Shown here: piece by piece, positions 36,992 to 51,400 of the stretch
How the letters are laid out: each line of letters starts with the position of its first letter
Position numbering within the stretch: position 1 is the first letter of the stretch
Origin: Drosophila miranda
Lineage: Eukaryota; Arthropoda; Insecta; Diptera; Drosophilidae
Length of the DNA: 64,000 nucleotides
Direction: 5' to 3'
NCBI RefSeq assembly: GCF_003369915.1
Contig: NC_046674.1
Span: forward strand, 4,402,001-4,466,000
Translations under genes and position numbers: made by a program
The notes under the pieces: model-generated
What the model was told of the DNA's origin: nothing
The model's database searches: none
The model's input: only the letters and a program-made list of their open reading frames with translations

Positions 36992-39900
36992 CAGAAGCAG
37001 TCATCCAAAAACAGTTTTATGTATCGTATTTTTGGGTTCCTTTTTGGGTGGTAATCTTTTATAAGTCGAGAATGGGACTTCTGGATGGGATTTGAAAGGA
37101 TTTAATATCGACAAATAGGGCATCGGAGGCAAAAGGGATCATATATCATTGAGGGGTATTAAAGTCTTGCCGGAGTTCTCGAAACTGTTGCTCCTTTAAC
37201 AGTCATTGTTTGGGTCTGCCCTTCCACTATTCATTAGTTCGATTTACCTTTTCATTTGATTTATGGGCCACACTGAACATGCTCCCCCCACCCCCAACCA
37301 CCTCATATACGCACACACACACAACCATCCATCAATTTGGCCACACGACGAGCTCCAATCCTTTTAGCCAGGCTCTCTCGCCTCGGTATTACCACAGACA
37401 CACTCTACACTAATTGCAACTGTTTAGTATTTCGCCTCCACCTCCAGAAGCACCGACTTCCTTCCCTGTCCTCTGTCGCATTTCCTAGCCCTTTCTCTCT
37501 CTCTCTTTCTCCCTCTATGTGCCCTCTCCTTTTCGCAGCCCATTCTCTCCATTTGTCCCTACTGTTCGGTCGGTCTCCCCCGGCGAAAGTTTCTTTATTG
37601 TTTTCCAAGCTTCGCATTTTCACGGGTTTCACGTTTTCCGATACCCTTTCAGAGAGTTTCTAGATTTTGGGAAAATGTTGAGAGCAAGTGAGAGGGAGAG
37701 AGTGCGAACAGTGCACCTCCTCTCTAAAGGAAATGTTTACCTCCGATTTTCATTCGAATCGCCCCCTTTTCCCCGCTCTTCTGTGAAGGGTATCAACAGC
37801 TTCGACCCCTGAAGCCGGCCTTCTGTTCTGTTGTTGTAAACCCGCGCGGCACGCAAATAAATTTCCTTTTCCTGGTGCAACTTTCTCGACGAAAATGGGG
37901 CCAACAAATCACATATTCGAGCGATAGCTGTCGCTTTCTTGGGCACCCCTTTTTGTCTCTTTCTCACACACACACACCTAGCTGTCCCGCTCTGGCACCC
38001 CCTTCTGGCAGCCACTTACATGCTCACAAATGAGGGAAATATGGCTGGGCGGATACTTGATACCAGGCCATATTCCACAATTGTAATTACAGCGATTCCT
38101 GCCCGCTCTTGTGAGACTTCTCCTTCACTCCTTCACTCCTTCACTCTCTCGATCTCCCTCTATAGCCGGTTCTTTCTCTCCCGCCCACAACAATTGTTGT
38201 AAATCATAATTCTGTTGCTGTGGCATGAGATTGCATTGTTTTTTTTTGACATTTGGCGCCAACTGCGTTGCATGATTCATCGTGATATGTTTTCTCCTTC
38301 CCCCCTCTCTCTCTCTCTCTCTCCACCCGTCTCGCTTGAAAATTTCGCACGTTTCGCTTACGCAATGTCGACGGCCTTTCCTTTGGTTTCATTTCATTTT
38401 CTGGCCCTGTCGTCTGGCCCTCTCCCTTTTTGATTATATTTTATCTGGATTTTTACCATTTTCTTCCCACTTTTTATACTTTATTTTTTTGCTTTTTTTT
38501 AACCATTTTTTTCCTTTTTTTTCGGTTTTTTATTTTTTTTTTTTTTATGGAAACTCATTTTTATGGAAAATCTGTTTTTTATCGATCCGTCAATTAAATT
38601 TGTGACGTGATTCAGTCGTTTGTTTGGTGGAAGATGGTATTGAATGGGGTATATTTGTTGGGGCATGAAGATTGGAGTATCTTTAGATAAGTTTCTGAAA
38701 GAAAATGCCACAAAACTAGTTTTAAATTGTGCCTTACCCTTGCAGCGGTTCCTTTAAATGATGCCAGAAAACCTAATCAAGAAAATTTCTATCAAATTTC
38801 GCAATCAACTTTTAGCCTCAAACTGTTTTCTTGGCCATAACCCCAGTGGTGGCCATTTTACCCCTACCTCCACCCGTACTCCCATCTGGGCTCTGGCCAC
38901 CACCTTAATGCCTTTTCTTCTGTTTGTGTGAATCCTGCCGGCCTGCTGCCGCTGATGTCCTTGGCTGCTGCTTTATGGGCCACAGCTGTCAGCTGGTGGG
39001 CTTTCGTCTGCCTCTGCCTGTCATGCAAATATATTGTCCTTTTTAATTAAAACACAAGTCTCAAATTAAGGCTCACATCATTCCCACACATGTGTGTATG
39101 CGTGTGTGTGTTTTTCTTGACCTGAAATAAGTTTTTCCTCTTTCTTTACGCTTTTATCTCATTTTGAGGCCCGTAATGAAGTCATTTGGTTGATGATGTT
39201 ACAATATTTGGTTTAGAGATTGAAAGATTTGATGCCCTCTGGGGGTCTCATGATGATTTTTCACATTTTTCACTGGGAAATTTCCGCCTCGTCCACACCT
39301 GTGGTTACCTCTCCCTTTTTTGTTTTTTTCTTTCTGTTTCCATCTTTGTGCCTGCCACAGACACTTCGGCCCATATACTCGTACTACTGTACAAGATGTA
39401 TGAGTATATGCGGCATATGGCATTCCCTTGCCCCATTTCTTTGCCCCGTTTGATGTGTAATTTTGCAGTCGCTCATTAAAAATAATTACATCTGCATTTC
39501 GTACGCGCAAAAAATGTGAAGAAAACCCATAAAGAAAATAAAAGGAGAGGCCAAAGAAAAAGCCAAAGAAATTCCAGTTTTGCCACAGCAAAAAACCTGA
39601 TTAAAAGAAGTTTAAATGTTTCTTAAACGAAAACTTAAGCTTTAACTTGAGTCCTGGCAGATCCCAAGAGATTTCCAAGACAAGTTAAAGATATCTTCAG
39701 AAATTCAAATATATTTCAAATGAATCCCCAATCCAATCCAGCTAAGCATTGAAATGTTTTTGGAATGGAAACCCAAAATCCTGATTAAATAAATTTCCAA
39801 GACAATTGTTAAAAATAAAATGCCTGCTCAAGGAAAGTTTTTCCCTCGTTTGCTGCGGTCAAAAGCCCAGATAAAGATGCCTGAACAAACATAAATACCA

Positions 39901-40008
39901 CACACAAGCACAAGAATATAGAGATAGATATTCATCTTTTTTTTTTTGGGTGTCTTTGTTGGTGCCAAAAAGTCAAAAAACATTCGCACTTTGGAGTCAA
40001 GTCGATGG

Positions 40009-40053
<45 letters not shown>

Positions 40054-42465
40054 CATAAGACATAAAACACAAAACACAAATATATATGTATGTACATATA
40101 TGTATATATTTGTGACCATTTCCATGATTGACCGACACGAACGTCTGTGTGTGTCTGTGTTTGGATAAGGATATGGTTTGTGGATATAGTGGTGCTGATA
40201 TTCTAGGGGATTTTTTGGGGTGGCATACGATAATGTATGACCATGTCTTTCTGTCATTCATTCAGACTGTGTGTGCGTGATGAATAAATGATGCGCTTCA
40301 CATTCAAGTTTCAATGGTTCTCAGCTTTTCTCTCCCTCATACTTTGTAGTCGAAAGATAGAGAAGGAACAAGATAGAAAGAGAGGAATGTGTCTGGTATT
40401 GGGGGGGAATAGAAAGGTATATTAACTTTGTGAATGGGAATGTTAAAAGTTTCCTCGGAATGGTAGCGAAATGATTTGGAAACTTCTGCGGGGGCGGCAT
40501 TGAAATGCTGACAGATAGTCTTTCGGATTGAAATAGTTGGGGTTCTAGAAAGTTTTCCCCTAGATCTGGCAATGGATATTTATAGCTTTTGGATTGTACG
40601 ATACTTCCACTAATTAAACCAATAATTTTCATGGGAGTATGAGTGTTGAGCATCGAAACGAAAACAGAGGCTGGGACGAGCTTAAATTTTAGGATTTTCT
40701 GGGTTTCTGATTGGGAATAAATTTCGATTAAAACTGCTTTAGTTTTTCTAGTGTTTCCTAGGTATTTTTATGCTATTTTGTTTAGTATTTTCGGGTGTCT
40801 TATAGTATTTTCTAGTTATTTGGTATTTTTCTAGTATTTTCTGATATGTTCTTTCTAATTTTCGAGTATTTTATCTAGTTTTTTTTTTATTATTCTCTAT
40901 TGCATTAATTATAGCATTTTCTTTGGTATTTTACTGAAAGTGTTATTAAAAAGGGCTGACACTATCTTGGCCTCTATTAAACCATTCATGAATCCTGATT
41001 TATCTGCCTTAAACCTTAATAAAGAATATCTTTTGCAAGATATGTCTGTCCCCATATTAATCCCACTTAAGCCACAGATAACCTTTATCCCGAGCCCTGC
41101 CACCTCCACTTAATCAATAGATAACCCAAGACCTTAAGCGTTTCCATTTGCCTCGTAAGGATAGGCGGTCCTTTCTGCCTTCATTAACCCCTGACCCTTA
41201 ACCCCTTGATTCCAGCCATGTGTTGCCTAATACTCGTACATCTTTGGGTGCCATAAAAATGTAAATTCTACAAATTTGCCACGCACAAGCGAACACCATA
41301 GAACACCCACCATGCAACTCAGTGTGGCCTCATCAGTGGCATCCTCTTTATGTACTTTTTTTTTTTCGAAATTTTATTTGTTTTTGCTTCTGGCATTGGG
41401 CTAATGCTTAACCCTCGTTCCACCCACGGAGGAGCAACGAGACGACTGTCGTCCCTCTGTATCTGGGCATTGTGCAAATTTTGTGTATTTAATGCAGTGC
41501 CAAAATGTTTGACTTGGCAGAAGAGGCATAAACCCATGCCGCATGCCCCATCGTGCAACCCTCCTCCGATCCCCAAAACCCCACTTGGCAATGTTTACGC
41601 TTATGCTAATTTTTGGGTCCATTCCATGCATTATGTGTGCCCCGCACTCTGTGTGTTTTCCTTCTCTATGTATCTCTGTCTCTATCTCCGTCTCTATCTC
41701 TGTATTTATGAAGCAAAATGTTGACATTTCAGCATTTTCCTCATACAGAAAATAATCTCTGTCTGCCTTTTTTTTTGCGATTGGCTTGGATCATATGAGT
41801 TGAACAGGTGCCCCTTTTGATGTCTGCCTGGTATTCCATTTGTAACTCCTGCAGATTAATTGCACATAAATCTGAATGCCAGAATGCAGCGAAGCTCAAC
41901 CTAATTGGGACAGCAGGCAGTAGGCAGCAGCCGTCGCAGAAACATCATCCTCGCATCAGCATTAGAGCCCGAGGAGAGGCATTAGTATCATCCTCAAATC
42001 AGCATTAGGAGGGAATATCAGCAGAATCCTCTTCAGCAGGAGTATCAGCAGAATCCTCGTCTGATTCCGTATCAAAATCATGGTGTATGCCTCATCAGAA
42101 ACATCATCCTGCCTGCCTGCCTGCCTGTTTGCCTGTTTGCCTGCTGCCTGCCTTCCTGCCTGCCTGCTGCACTAAATGTCCCGACATGAATGACATGCAG
42201 ATTCACTTAACTCAAATGCCTGTCTCCTGATGTCACCCCATCTGTGGGTGGTGGCCACGCGTTGGCAGAGCTTTGAAGCAACTAATTAAATTCCAGGAAC
42301 TGCACGGAACGGCATGGCATGGCACTCCCACTCCGCCTCAGCCTCTGATCTACCCTTTCCTTCTAACTTAATTTACTATGCAATTCTACTGCTGCAATCT
42401 CTGCCTGATGGTGCCCTTTCTGCTCTGCTCCTCCTTCTCCTTCTCTGTGTCGGCCTTCTCTGCTT

Positions 42466-42497
<32 letters not shown>

Positions 42498-45400
42498 CAT
42501 TTGTGGAAATTCATTTTCTCATAATTTAGTTGGGGATTTTGCATTTGTGGTTTTGATTTTGCGGTTGGTCGAACTTTAAGGCACGCAACCAAAACCCTTT
42601 TCAAATCATCAGAATGCACAGAAAAATGTTAATTGGCGGATGAAATTACTGACTCGGCGCTGGCATGTGATAGTGTGTGGAATGATGTGGTTGGGGGTGG
42701 GGGGCTGGGGCCACCACAGTGGGTAACTGTGCCACATAATTAACCATAATATTTGTGCACATGCATCGTCAGTTACAGCAGCACACGTGTGTGCCGCAGT
42801 GGCCGCCAGAGTGCTGCCAACTTGCCATAAAACATCAATGTTCTGTGCCGTGATGCTCCCCCGAGAGCATCGAGATAAATGTTTATGCGGGTTTTGTATA
42901 ACAAAAACATCCTCTCTGTGTGTGTAATCATTTAAATTGACAGCTGAAGGAGATTTCATGGAAATGGCAGTGGTTTAATTAGATTTATAGATACCGCCAT
43001 AGACAGAGCTGGCCGACATGTTCTGCGCCCTCAAATAAGTTGGCAGCTCTGTTCTGACTCGCTTTTGCTATAAATTCGTCTCTATATGAAAGCCTTGACG
43101 AAGTTTGAGTATAAATATCCATTGAAAGGTTGAGTGAAGAGAGCTGCCAACTCGTTTAAGGTATGAATAGCCGCGTTCTATCATTCATCATGTATCAGGT
43201 GTCATCTATCAGGTTTTGGATGCTCGTTAGCGACTGTGATACATTCCTTACTATCGCGCAGAACCTATCGATATTGGTTTCGAAGTTTCGCGACAACAAA
43301 TGGGAATAGTTCTTTGAAAAACGAAGTGTAGAGCTAAATTCTTAAGCTAATGGGTCCTACTGTTTCTACTGGAAGTTCCCAGAGAAATTACTAATCAGCA
43401 ACAATCGCCGAGTGGGATTACAATTATGACCTGAAGGATTAAATTAAACTGCAGTGGCTAGGCAACGCCTTGCACGCCCTCACTCTTTCTCTCTCTCTTT
43501 CTGTCTCCCTCTTTCACACACTCTTCGTCGTGCAATGTGCGCCCTTTGGCGGTGGAGCGCCATACTGACTGCGCATCGGATTATATGTAAATGTGGAAAC
43601 GCGACCCTTTCTGACACTAATCATGTGCGTCGGAAGTCCATCACTGTTCCCTGATCAACTTGATATCTTTGAAAAAAAAAAGCTGCCATACCGTTGAAAG
43701 GTAGTTTTTTGTGCCCTTAAGCGCTCTTTTCAGTTGGCAACTGCCAACTGGCAGCCCCATGGTACACTAAGCTCCTTTCATGCTCCTACTTTATGAGTCA
43801 CAAATATTATAATCCCCCAAGTTGCAGTCATATATCTTTCACTAATTGCCCCGCTTAACTGCAGTTTCTTGTGCTCCCTCGTTTTGATTGCTTTGAAACC
43901 ACACATTTATTATTTATTATTCATTATGACACGCGCCCCATTCTTCCTGTTTATGTGTGGGTTTTTTTTTTATATATATCATAAACTTCTCGCACCGCAT
44001 AAACGCCAGGCCAGTGGTCGGTCCAGTGGATGTCAACGCGTTTTATTGGCAAATCAAAAGCGACCGCAAATGGCAGCCCACACACAGAAAGTACCTCTAA
44101 ACGTAGCCCCCGTGCTGTGTAACCATCACTCCCCCTCTCTCTCTGTATAACCCCTTGCTTTGGCTCTGGTTTTGGCTTGCGGTCAGTGGGTCCTACAACC
44201 CAACGGTCCTCTGGTCCTCTGGTCCTCTGGTCCTCGTCGGTGTTGGTCAGCAAACAAGCGTGAAATTGCACAAAAGCCGTGACGGACTCTAAGCCACGCA
44301 AAAAAGAAAAAGGCAGGCAAAAAAGTCGTGAGAAAAACCCCCAACCACAGGAAAACAGCAGTAAAGGCAATCAGACTTGCGGGCCTATGGATGTTTTTCC
44401 TCCATTTTCCTTTGCCCACGCCTCCTAGGTATCTCTCGCGTGCAGCCTCAAAGTATGCAATGGATTTTTCACATGCGAGTCCCCGGGATGGCAGGGACTC
44501 CCTATGGCACCATTTTGTAATTAATGCCCCTTGGATGGATGATGTTTGATCTGCGGCTCAAAGGCAGCAGCCCCACCCCTGCCGAATAGAGGAAGGGGAG
44601 GTGGATTTTTCCACTGGCTGCTAATTAAATGCATACAAATTGTATGCTGCACACGCTAATGATTCAATTATCTTTATTAGTTCCTTCCTTTCAGCCCCAC
44701 AGAGTACTTACTACAATCACGCAATGCTAAATATGTGGGCACAAAACATCTTCAAGGGGCATGCAGGCAGTATACAGCAGGCAGCATGCAGCAGGCAGTG
44801 TAGTGTGTGGCATGCCTCTTGTTTTAATTAAAACCCATTCGAATCGATGGCCCACGTCCATGGGCACGTTTTAAATTTAGCACCAGAGGCGGGCAGCCAG
44901 AGCGAGTCCTTGGAGCGAGCACTCACTTCATTAAAGAGTGCCAAAGCGAGGGAAATTTATTTTGCATTGGGATTGGGCATTGCCTGCATTGCCATATCGA
45001 ACGTGCTGAGGCCAAATGGAATTTGAAGTGCCAGGGAAAATGGCGAGAAAATGGTGAAAAAGGGTGCAGCAGCACCACCAGCAGCTGTCGCACTAAAATG
45101 GATTGAAGAGTGGAGGATGGTGGATGGTGGATGGTGGATGGAGATGCAATGCCGGGAAATGGGTCAATCGAAATGGTGAAACTGTTATGGGATCAAAGGG
45201 AAACAAACGATCCCAAGGGTACATGTGCATGTAAACTTTTCAAAGGATATAAATGAACGGGTAACATTTTAAGGACTTCCGGAGATGATGCGCTCCCAGC
45301 AGATGCATAAAAGATCGTCTCTTCTATTGGAATTGGATTGGTAACACCCCGATGATGGTGGGAGTTTTCCAATGACAATAAATTGCTGCAATGTAAAAAG

Positions 45401-48400
45401 TGGCCAAAGACAGAGTCCATCTTTCGGAGGCTAAACCTAATATATTTGTTTCTGAATGGACTTAAAGATAAAATACCATTTCAACCAATGGAATTTCTCG
45501 AGCAAATTTAAAGACAGAAGCATCCCATAATCCCATTGAATTATGTACAAGTCTCAGAGATATAATATCCATTTAAAACACCAAATGTGCCTCGACGAAA
45601 ACGTTTTTCTTTCATTCGAGAGGGGAGTAGTAGAGCTGTGCTTATAGAGAGATTAAGATTGCGTAAAAAAACTTGTCTATATTGCGTTTCTCTTGCAAAT
45701 ACTCAACAAACTGCATCAGAAATACCTTTACTGAGAAAAAAAACTGACAATTAAGTTTCGAAAGCATTAAAATCCAACGAGAATCCAGGAGAGTGCCAAT
45801 CCTAAGGGGTTTAACTGCTGCCCAGGGAGATTTTCTCGGCAATTCTAGCAATTTGGAAATTGAAAATTCCCCTGAACAGCAAACACAATCCCCGGCACTT
45901 GTGTTGTATCCTGCTTAAAGAAATTACTTTCTGCCACCGAGCTGACAATCGGGCTGGCTCTTTTATTTGTGTCGAGTTCAATCAATGCATCAGAGCAGCT
46001 ACTTAGCTGCCAGCTTCAAGCCGTGCCCCATGGCCCATGCCCCATGCCCCATGCTCGATGCTCGATGCCGTCTTCTTATGTTGGAATTTATTTCATTTCT
46101 ATTTCATGCAATTTTTATGCATTTTTCTATTTATAAAATTGCTGGCAGCGCACACACAAAATAATAAAAATGCCAACGAGGGGCCAAAAAGGAAGTGCAA
46201 AAGAAAATAAAACTAGGGGAACAAAACTGAACATAAAATGCAAGCGGCGGCATTTTGCAGTTACTTCTCTCTCTCTCCCTCTGTCTCTCTCCCAGTGCCA
46301 TTTTCCTTTCTTTTTCTTCCCGGTTCCCCCCCCCCCCCCCCCCCCTCTGGTTACCGCTAATGCTGCCCGCTGCAGCGTGAAAATGCAGCGTGAGAAACCG
46401 AAGCAAAGTGCAAACCAAAGCTGGAAAAAAATAGCAGGCAGGCACGGCCTGGGCCTGGGCCTGGGTCTGGGCCTGGGCGCCGTGGCGTGTAAGTGTTGGT
46501 AAACGTGGTGCAAAATACCGTTACTGCCGTGGCATCTATAGCGAGGGGAATACCCCTTCTATTCTGCCCGGTTTTCTGCTGTTGCTTTTGTTGTTTTTAG
46601 GTCACCAATGCAGTTGTCGTTGCCAGAGGATGAGGATGCCACTCTGCCTCTCTCTCTCACGCCCTTTGGTTCTTGTTGTTCTTGTTGCTTGTTTAACAAG
46701 TTCGAGTGCATCGCATTTGTGAAAATTTAAAAAGGCATCCTAAAAGGCATCTCCCATCCCCCCCCCCCCCCACTCTCGTATGTGTCGCTGCAGCCACAAA
46801 AAACCCCCGAAAGCAAAACAGGAGCGAACTTTTCTGAGGCTGTCGCTGACACCAAAATGCACAAAAGGCACAGCATCCAAACGAGCTAAGAATGTGTGCG
46901 GTTATGCCAGAGAGAAACGATTGAGAGATACCCTGTATGAATAGATGTAGATCCAAGCAAATGGAGAGCTTCAACAGGCTTTGGGAGAGTCTTAAGATGG
47001 GGAAACAAGGAATCCCATGGACTAGCTGAGTTCTGGAAGACTTGTTAGTCCTTTTCTATCAGTAGTAAAGCGTGTGTGCCTCGACAAAGACGTTGCAACT
47101 GGTGCACAGACCCTGTGAAACTGAGTAGATCATACAAATGTCATTCTATTCGAAAGTAATCAAAGTATACTTAAGATTGCTTGATTTAAAAGTGTTTAAG
47201 GCTGTGTTTTCCAACAAAAAATTATTAAAAATATGGTCTTAAGTTTGAGGCTTTGAATACAGACTGTTTGGAGGGAATCCCAAGCTTTAAATGACTCTGA
47301 AATGGAATTATAATACTCTTAATTCTAATGAATTCTGTTTTGTTTGAAATATTTCTCTGCAATCTCTAAACTATTACATATATCGATGGAGATTGCTTAG
47401 CATATATTCCCTTAGATACTCCTTGAAAAAGTTTACTTAACAATGTGTAAAAGGGTTTTGGGAACAAGGGAATGTTACCCCAGGAAAGGGAAAAGGAAAA
47501 GGCTGCTGCATGGGGCAGAAGGCAGGAGTCGAGTAAAACAAAACGAACAGCAAACATATTTGACATTTGCATACGAAAAGTGTCAAAAGAAGCAAGAAGC
47601 TATATAAACTAACCCATACAAAGACAACGCTCACACATACACATAGATAGAGAAGCAAACACACACACACACACAGACAGACAGCAACCACTTCCGCAAT
47701 GCTTTCTCTCTTATCATGTTCTTTGCTCTTTTCCACCCATTTTTCCGGCTCGGCACACACACACCACACACCACACACCACACACACATACGAACACACA
47801 GGAACGCTACAAGGCTGACATTAGTCTGGCGATACAACTGCTGCAATGCAAACCGGATAGTTTTGTGGCCCAAAAGGTGTCATCGGTGAGTCACCCAACC
47901 CCCTCCCCACCCACTCCTAATACATCCAATCCCCCCTTGCAGTACCCCACCGAATAATATATGTCTTTTTTTTTGTTGGTGTTGCAGCTACCCATCGATA
48001 TCCAAGCCAAGGTATCGGCCTACATGCGACTGGAGACCAACTCGCATTCCGACTCCGAGTGCAGTAATAGTGGTGTGGGCGTGGCCACCACAGCTTCCTA
48101 CAAAGTGCTTCCGGCCTCCGATTCGCCGCCCCCAGCGGCCTGTCCCTTCCCGCCCACAGCGATGGTCTATTCGATGCGGGGACTCGGTAGGTGTTAGTAG
48201 ACCATGCCTTGAACCTTATCATTTTTTCTTAACATTTTTCTGTTTATGTTTCCATTGAATGTACCCGGTACGCGGAGAGTATAGGGGTAGAGTACCGGGT
48301 ATCGAGTAGAGCCGCGGCCCTTGCCGTGGCTCGCAACGGTAACGTTTTTATTGATTTTATTCGATTTTATATGATTTTATATGATTTATTTTATGCACAT

Positions 48401-51400
48401 TTTTCAGGGCGAAGAAAATTCCTAGAAAATGATTGATTTTGTGTTTGTTACCTTTTTCTGTATGGAAATATTCGAAATATTCGAGCATTTTCCGCTTCTA
48501 AATCATAGATATGCATTTTGCAGAAATATTCATTCATTTTACGGCTTGGAAATAAGAGAAATTCCTGTATTTTCTTTTTGCAGCTGCATTTTCATTTGAT
48601 TTTTGCATCATAATTGAATCCCTTCCACATCATTATGCACTGTGTGCATTGTCATTCATAAAGCCTTTTGGTTATTGTTCATTTACATTAATTGCCAGCA
48701 ATTTCATTCAATTTTCCATGTGTTAACTGTGTGTATGTGTGTGTGTGTGTGTGTTTTTGTTATTACTGTTTTTGATGCTGCTACAATTTCCATCTCAAAT
48801 TGCCATAAAATAATTTTGTGCCATGTTTTGTTACGACTGTGTGTGCACACACTCTCTCGAAAGAGGGTATTATGATTTGGAAGAGACAGTTGGAAGCCAG
48901 AGATAAACCTTAAAGAATATACTTATAGTTTAGACAAAGAATTGGCGGAATCAAAGCATTATTTCGTTGCCTACTTCTATGGAAATTTTCTGTTCGACAT
49001 GTCCTCTTAGACAGGCTCAATAAATCCTATAACTTCCACAGAAATAATCAGTACAATGAATCTTTTCCTGCATGTATCGTGCGTCATGCGGCAGCACCCC
49101 TCGGGTTCATAAGACAATCCCTCTGGCAGAGTATGTAATGCATCGATCTCGTTGGTTGGTTTTTCCGTCTGCTACAAATATTTTACATGTTTTTCCGTGT
49201 AAACTTATGAATTGTTAGAACCAAATGCATTTATTGTAACTTTTATGCCACGAATTTGTGCAATATTTGTTTTGTTTTTATGCGCATTCTTGTTTATGAA
49301 TATTTTCTATGGCAAAAATATGCTTTTTGATAGCGAAAATGATGTACAAATTAGTACAAAAGCATATTAGTCTTTGGTGCTAACTAAAACTCTGCATTTA
49401 ATTATGGTTAAATGAAAGTTTTTAATATGATTAAACTTAAATAACGTAAAAGTTTGCATGGGAAGAAAAGTTCTAAACAAATATGCCTCTGCGGTAATAA
49501 TGAAGGATATATTATGAAGGATACTTCATTGAAGGATACTCCGAAGTTATTCTTCGAGTGCCCGAGAATTCAACAACAACAATAGTCGCTGTTCGACTCG
49601 AATCTCTCTTGTTGGAATGCTCTGATATAATTTATTTCTTTAATTTTAAATTAAATTAATTAAATTATGATTTGAATTGATATTTTCCACCAACAAACGT
49701 TGTTCAATGGCTCTACTACAGATATGTAGATGGTGAAACATCTTCCGATTTCCTCATAGAACACACCAACTAATTTCCCTTCAACTTTCTCCAAACCACA
49801 GATGAAACCAATGGCAACAATACGGGCAACAATCCTCAACAGCAATCAACCACAAATAGCAACAACAACAACGCCACCAAGGACACTCTGAACAAAAATA
49901 ATATTAACAACAATAATTCCAACAATAATCCACACAAATTCAACAACAACAACATCAACAACAACTCCAATGGAAATGGAAATGGGAATGGAAACGGAAA
50001 TCACACGACAAGTCATTCGATCAATCCCAATCCCGATATGATATCCCCCACGATTATGGCCAAATTCCTGGAGGACGAACTGAAGGCCAATGAGGTGAAG
50101 CACTGCGACACGTGTGCCTGCAGCAAGCAGGATCTCCAAGTGCTGGCCGACGTCTCACGTTCCTATACGGTGGCCACCCAGACGCCCCATCAGCTGCCCC
50201 ATCATCTCCAGGGATCGTCGACCCTCAACGAGCCGCTCACCCAGCTGTGCCTCAGGTGCCACAGTAATCTGAACTCGCCCTCGCGTACGAACAGTCCCTA
50301 CATGATGAAGCTCGTCAAGTCCAGTGATTCGGTGATCTCCGAGACAAAGAGCTCGGTGTCGGATCTGAACGACATGGACAAACTCTTTACGCCAGCAAAA
50401 AAGGATGATCTGATGGTGAATCCCATTCTGGGGCACCATCGGCTGTGCGAGAGGACTGCTGGCGTTACGGCCTCCACGATGATGTATCCGACCACACATC
50501 TGGGGGCCTATGCGGCTGAGAAGTATCTCCTGGAGACGAGTAATCTCGGCCAGCTAAGGAATGGCTATCAGAGGAGGTTCCTGGATGGCGGTGGCACCGC
50601 TCTGCAGTTGCTGACCAAATTCGAAGGAGGTTCAAGTGCCGCTGCAGGACCCCAAGAAGAGCTGGAGGATGAATCGAGCAAGCCCCTGCTAGCGGGCATT
50701 TCGCAGGGTAATCTCCTGGAGGCCGACCAACTGCCACTGCCACAGGTGCCAGTGCAGGCCACAAAGCTGGAGGATGTGTGCGAGCCGTTACCCTTGAAGA
50801 CAGCTCCTGTGGCAGCTTCAGGCGTGACTTCTGCTGCAGCTGCAGCGGCAGCTGCTGCCCATTTGAAGTCCACCAATTCGGGCAGCGTTCAGAGCCTGTG
50901 GAGCAACAAGACCAGCAGCTGTGAAGGAGCCAGAATGTTTGAGACTTTCAATCGGAACCTCATTAAAACCATTAAGGTTAGAAAAGGGGTTTGCCTGCTA
51001 GCATTTTCCAGAAAATAAACGCTTTCACTTCTTCCCTTCCTTTACCCTTTCAGGCGGAGAATCCCAAGTATCGAGGACCTCGACTGTGTGCGATGCGGAT
51101 CCAACAGAACGGACAGAGCAACATCCTTTTGGACAACTTGGAGTCCATTGAGGCCTACAAGCCCGTGATCTACAAGCGTCGCGAACGCCTCTTAGATGAG
51201 GAACTCAACGATGGCAAGGACATCATCACGTCGAAGGACAGCAATGCCGCATCTGCGGTGGAGGCATGGCAGGGACCAGCGGCGCCACACGAGAATGTGG
51301 TGCTGCAACCCGTACTAGAACCCCTCGTAGAGCCCCAGCAAGAGACTGAACAGGAGGAGAGCAGCAACAGCAAGCGAGCAGCAGGAGAAACAGGAGGAGG

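Larger units (their letters stand above)
25715..47801 (+). other. Large second intron of the TJAP1-like gene
   Basis: 22.1 kb between two coiled-coil exons. No nested gene is convincing. It carries microsatellites, long homopolymers, a 276-bp tandem duplication at 34.0-34.6 kb and an inverted relative at 35.5-36.1 kb. Confidence 0.6.

Noticed and set aside
39932..40261. Poly-Cys/poly-Ala/poly-Gln frames around 40 kb
   Set aside because: Products of the (CAG)13 microsatellite; no splice or coding context.
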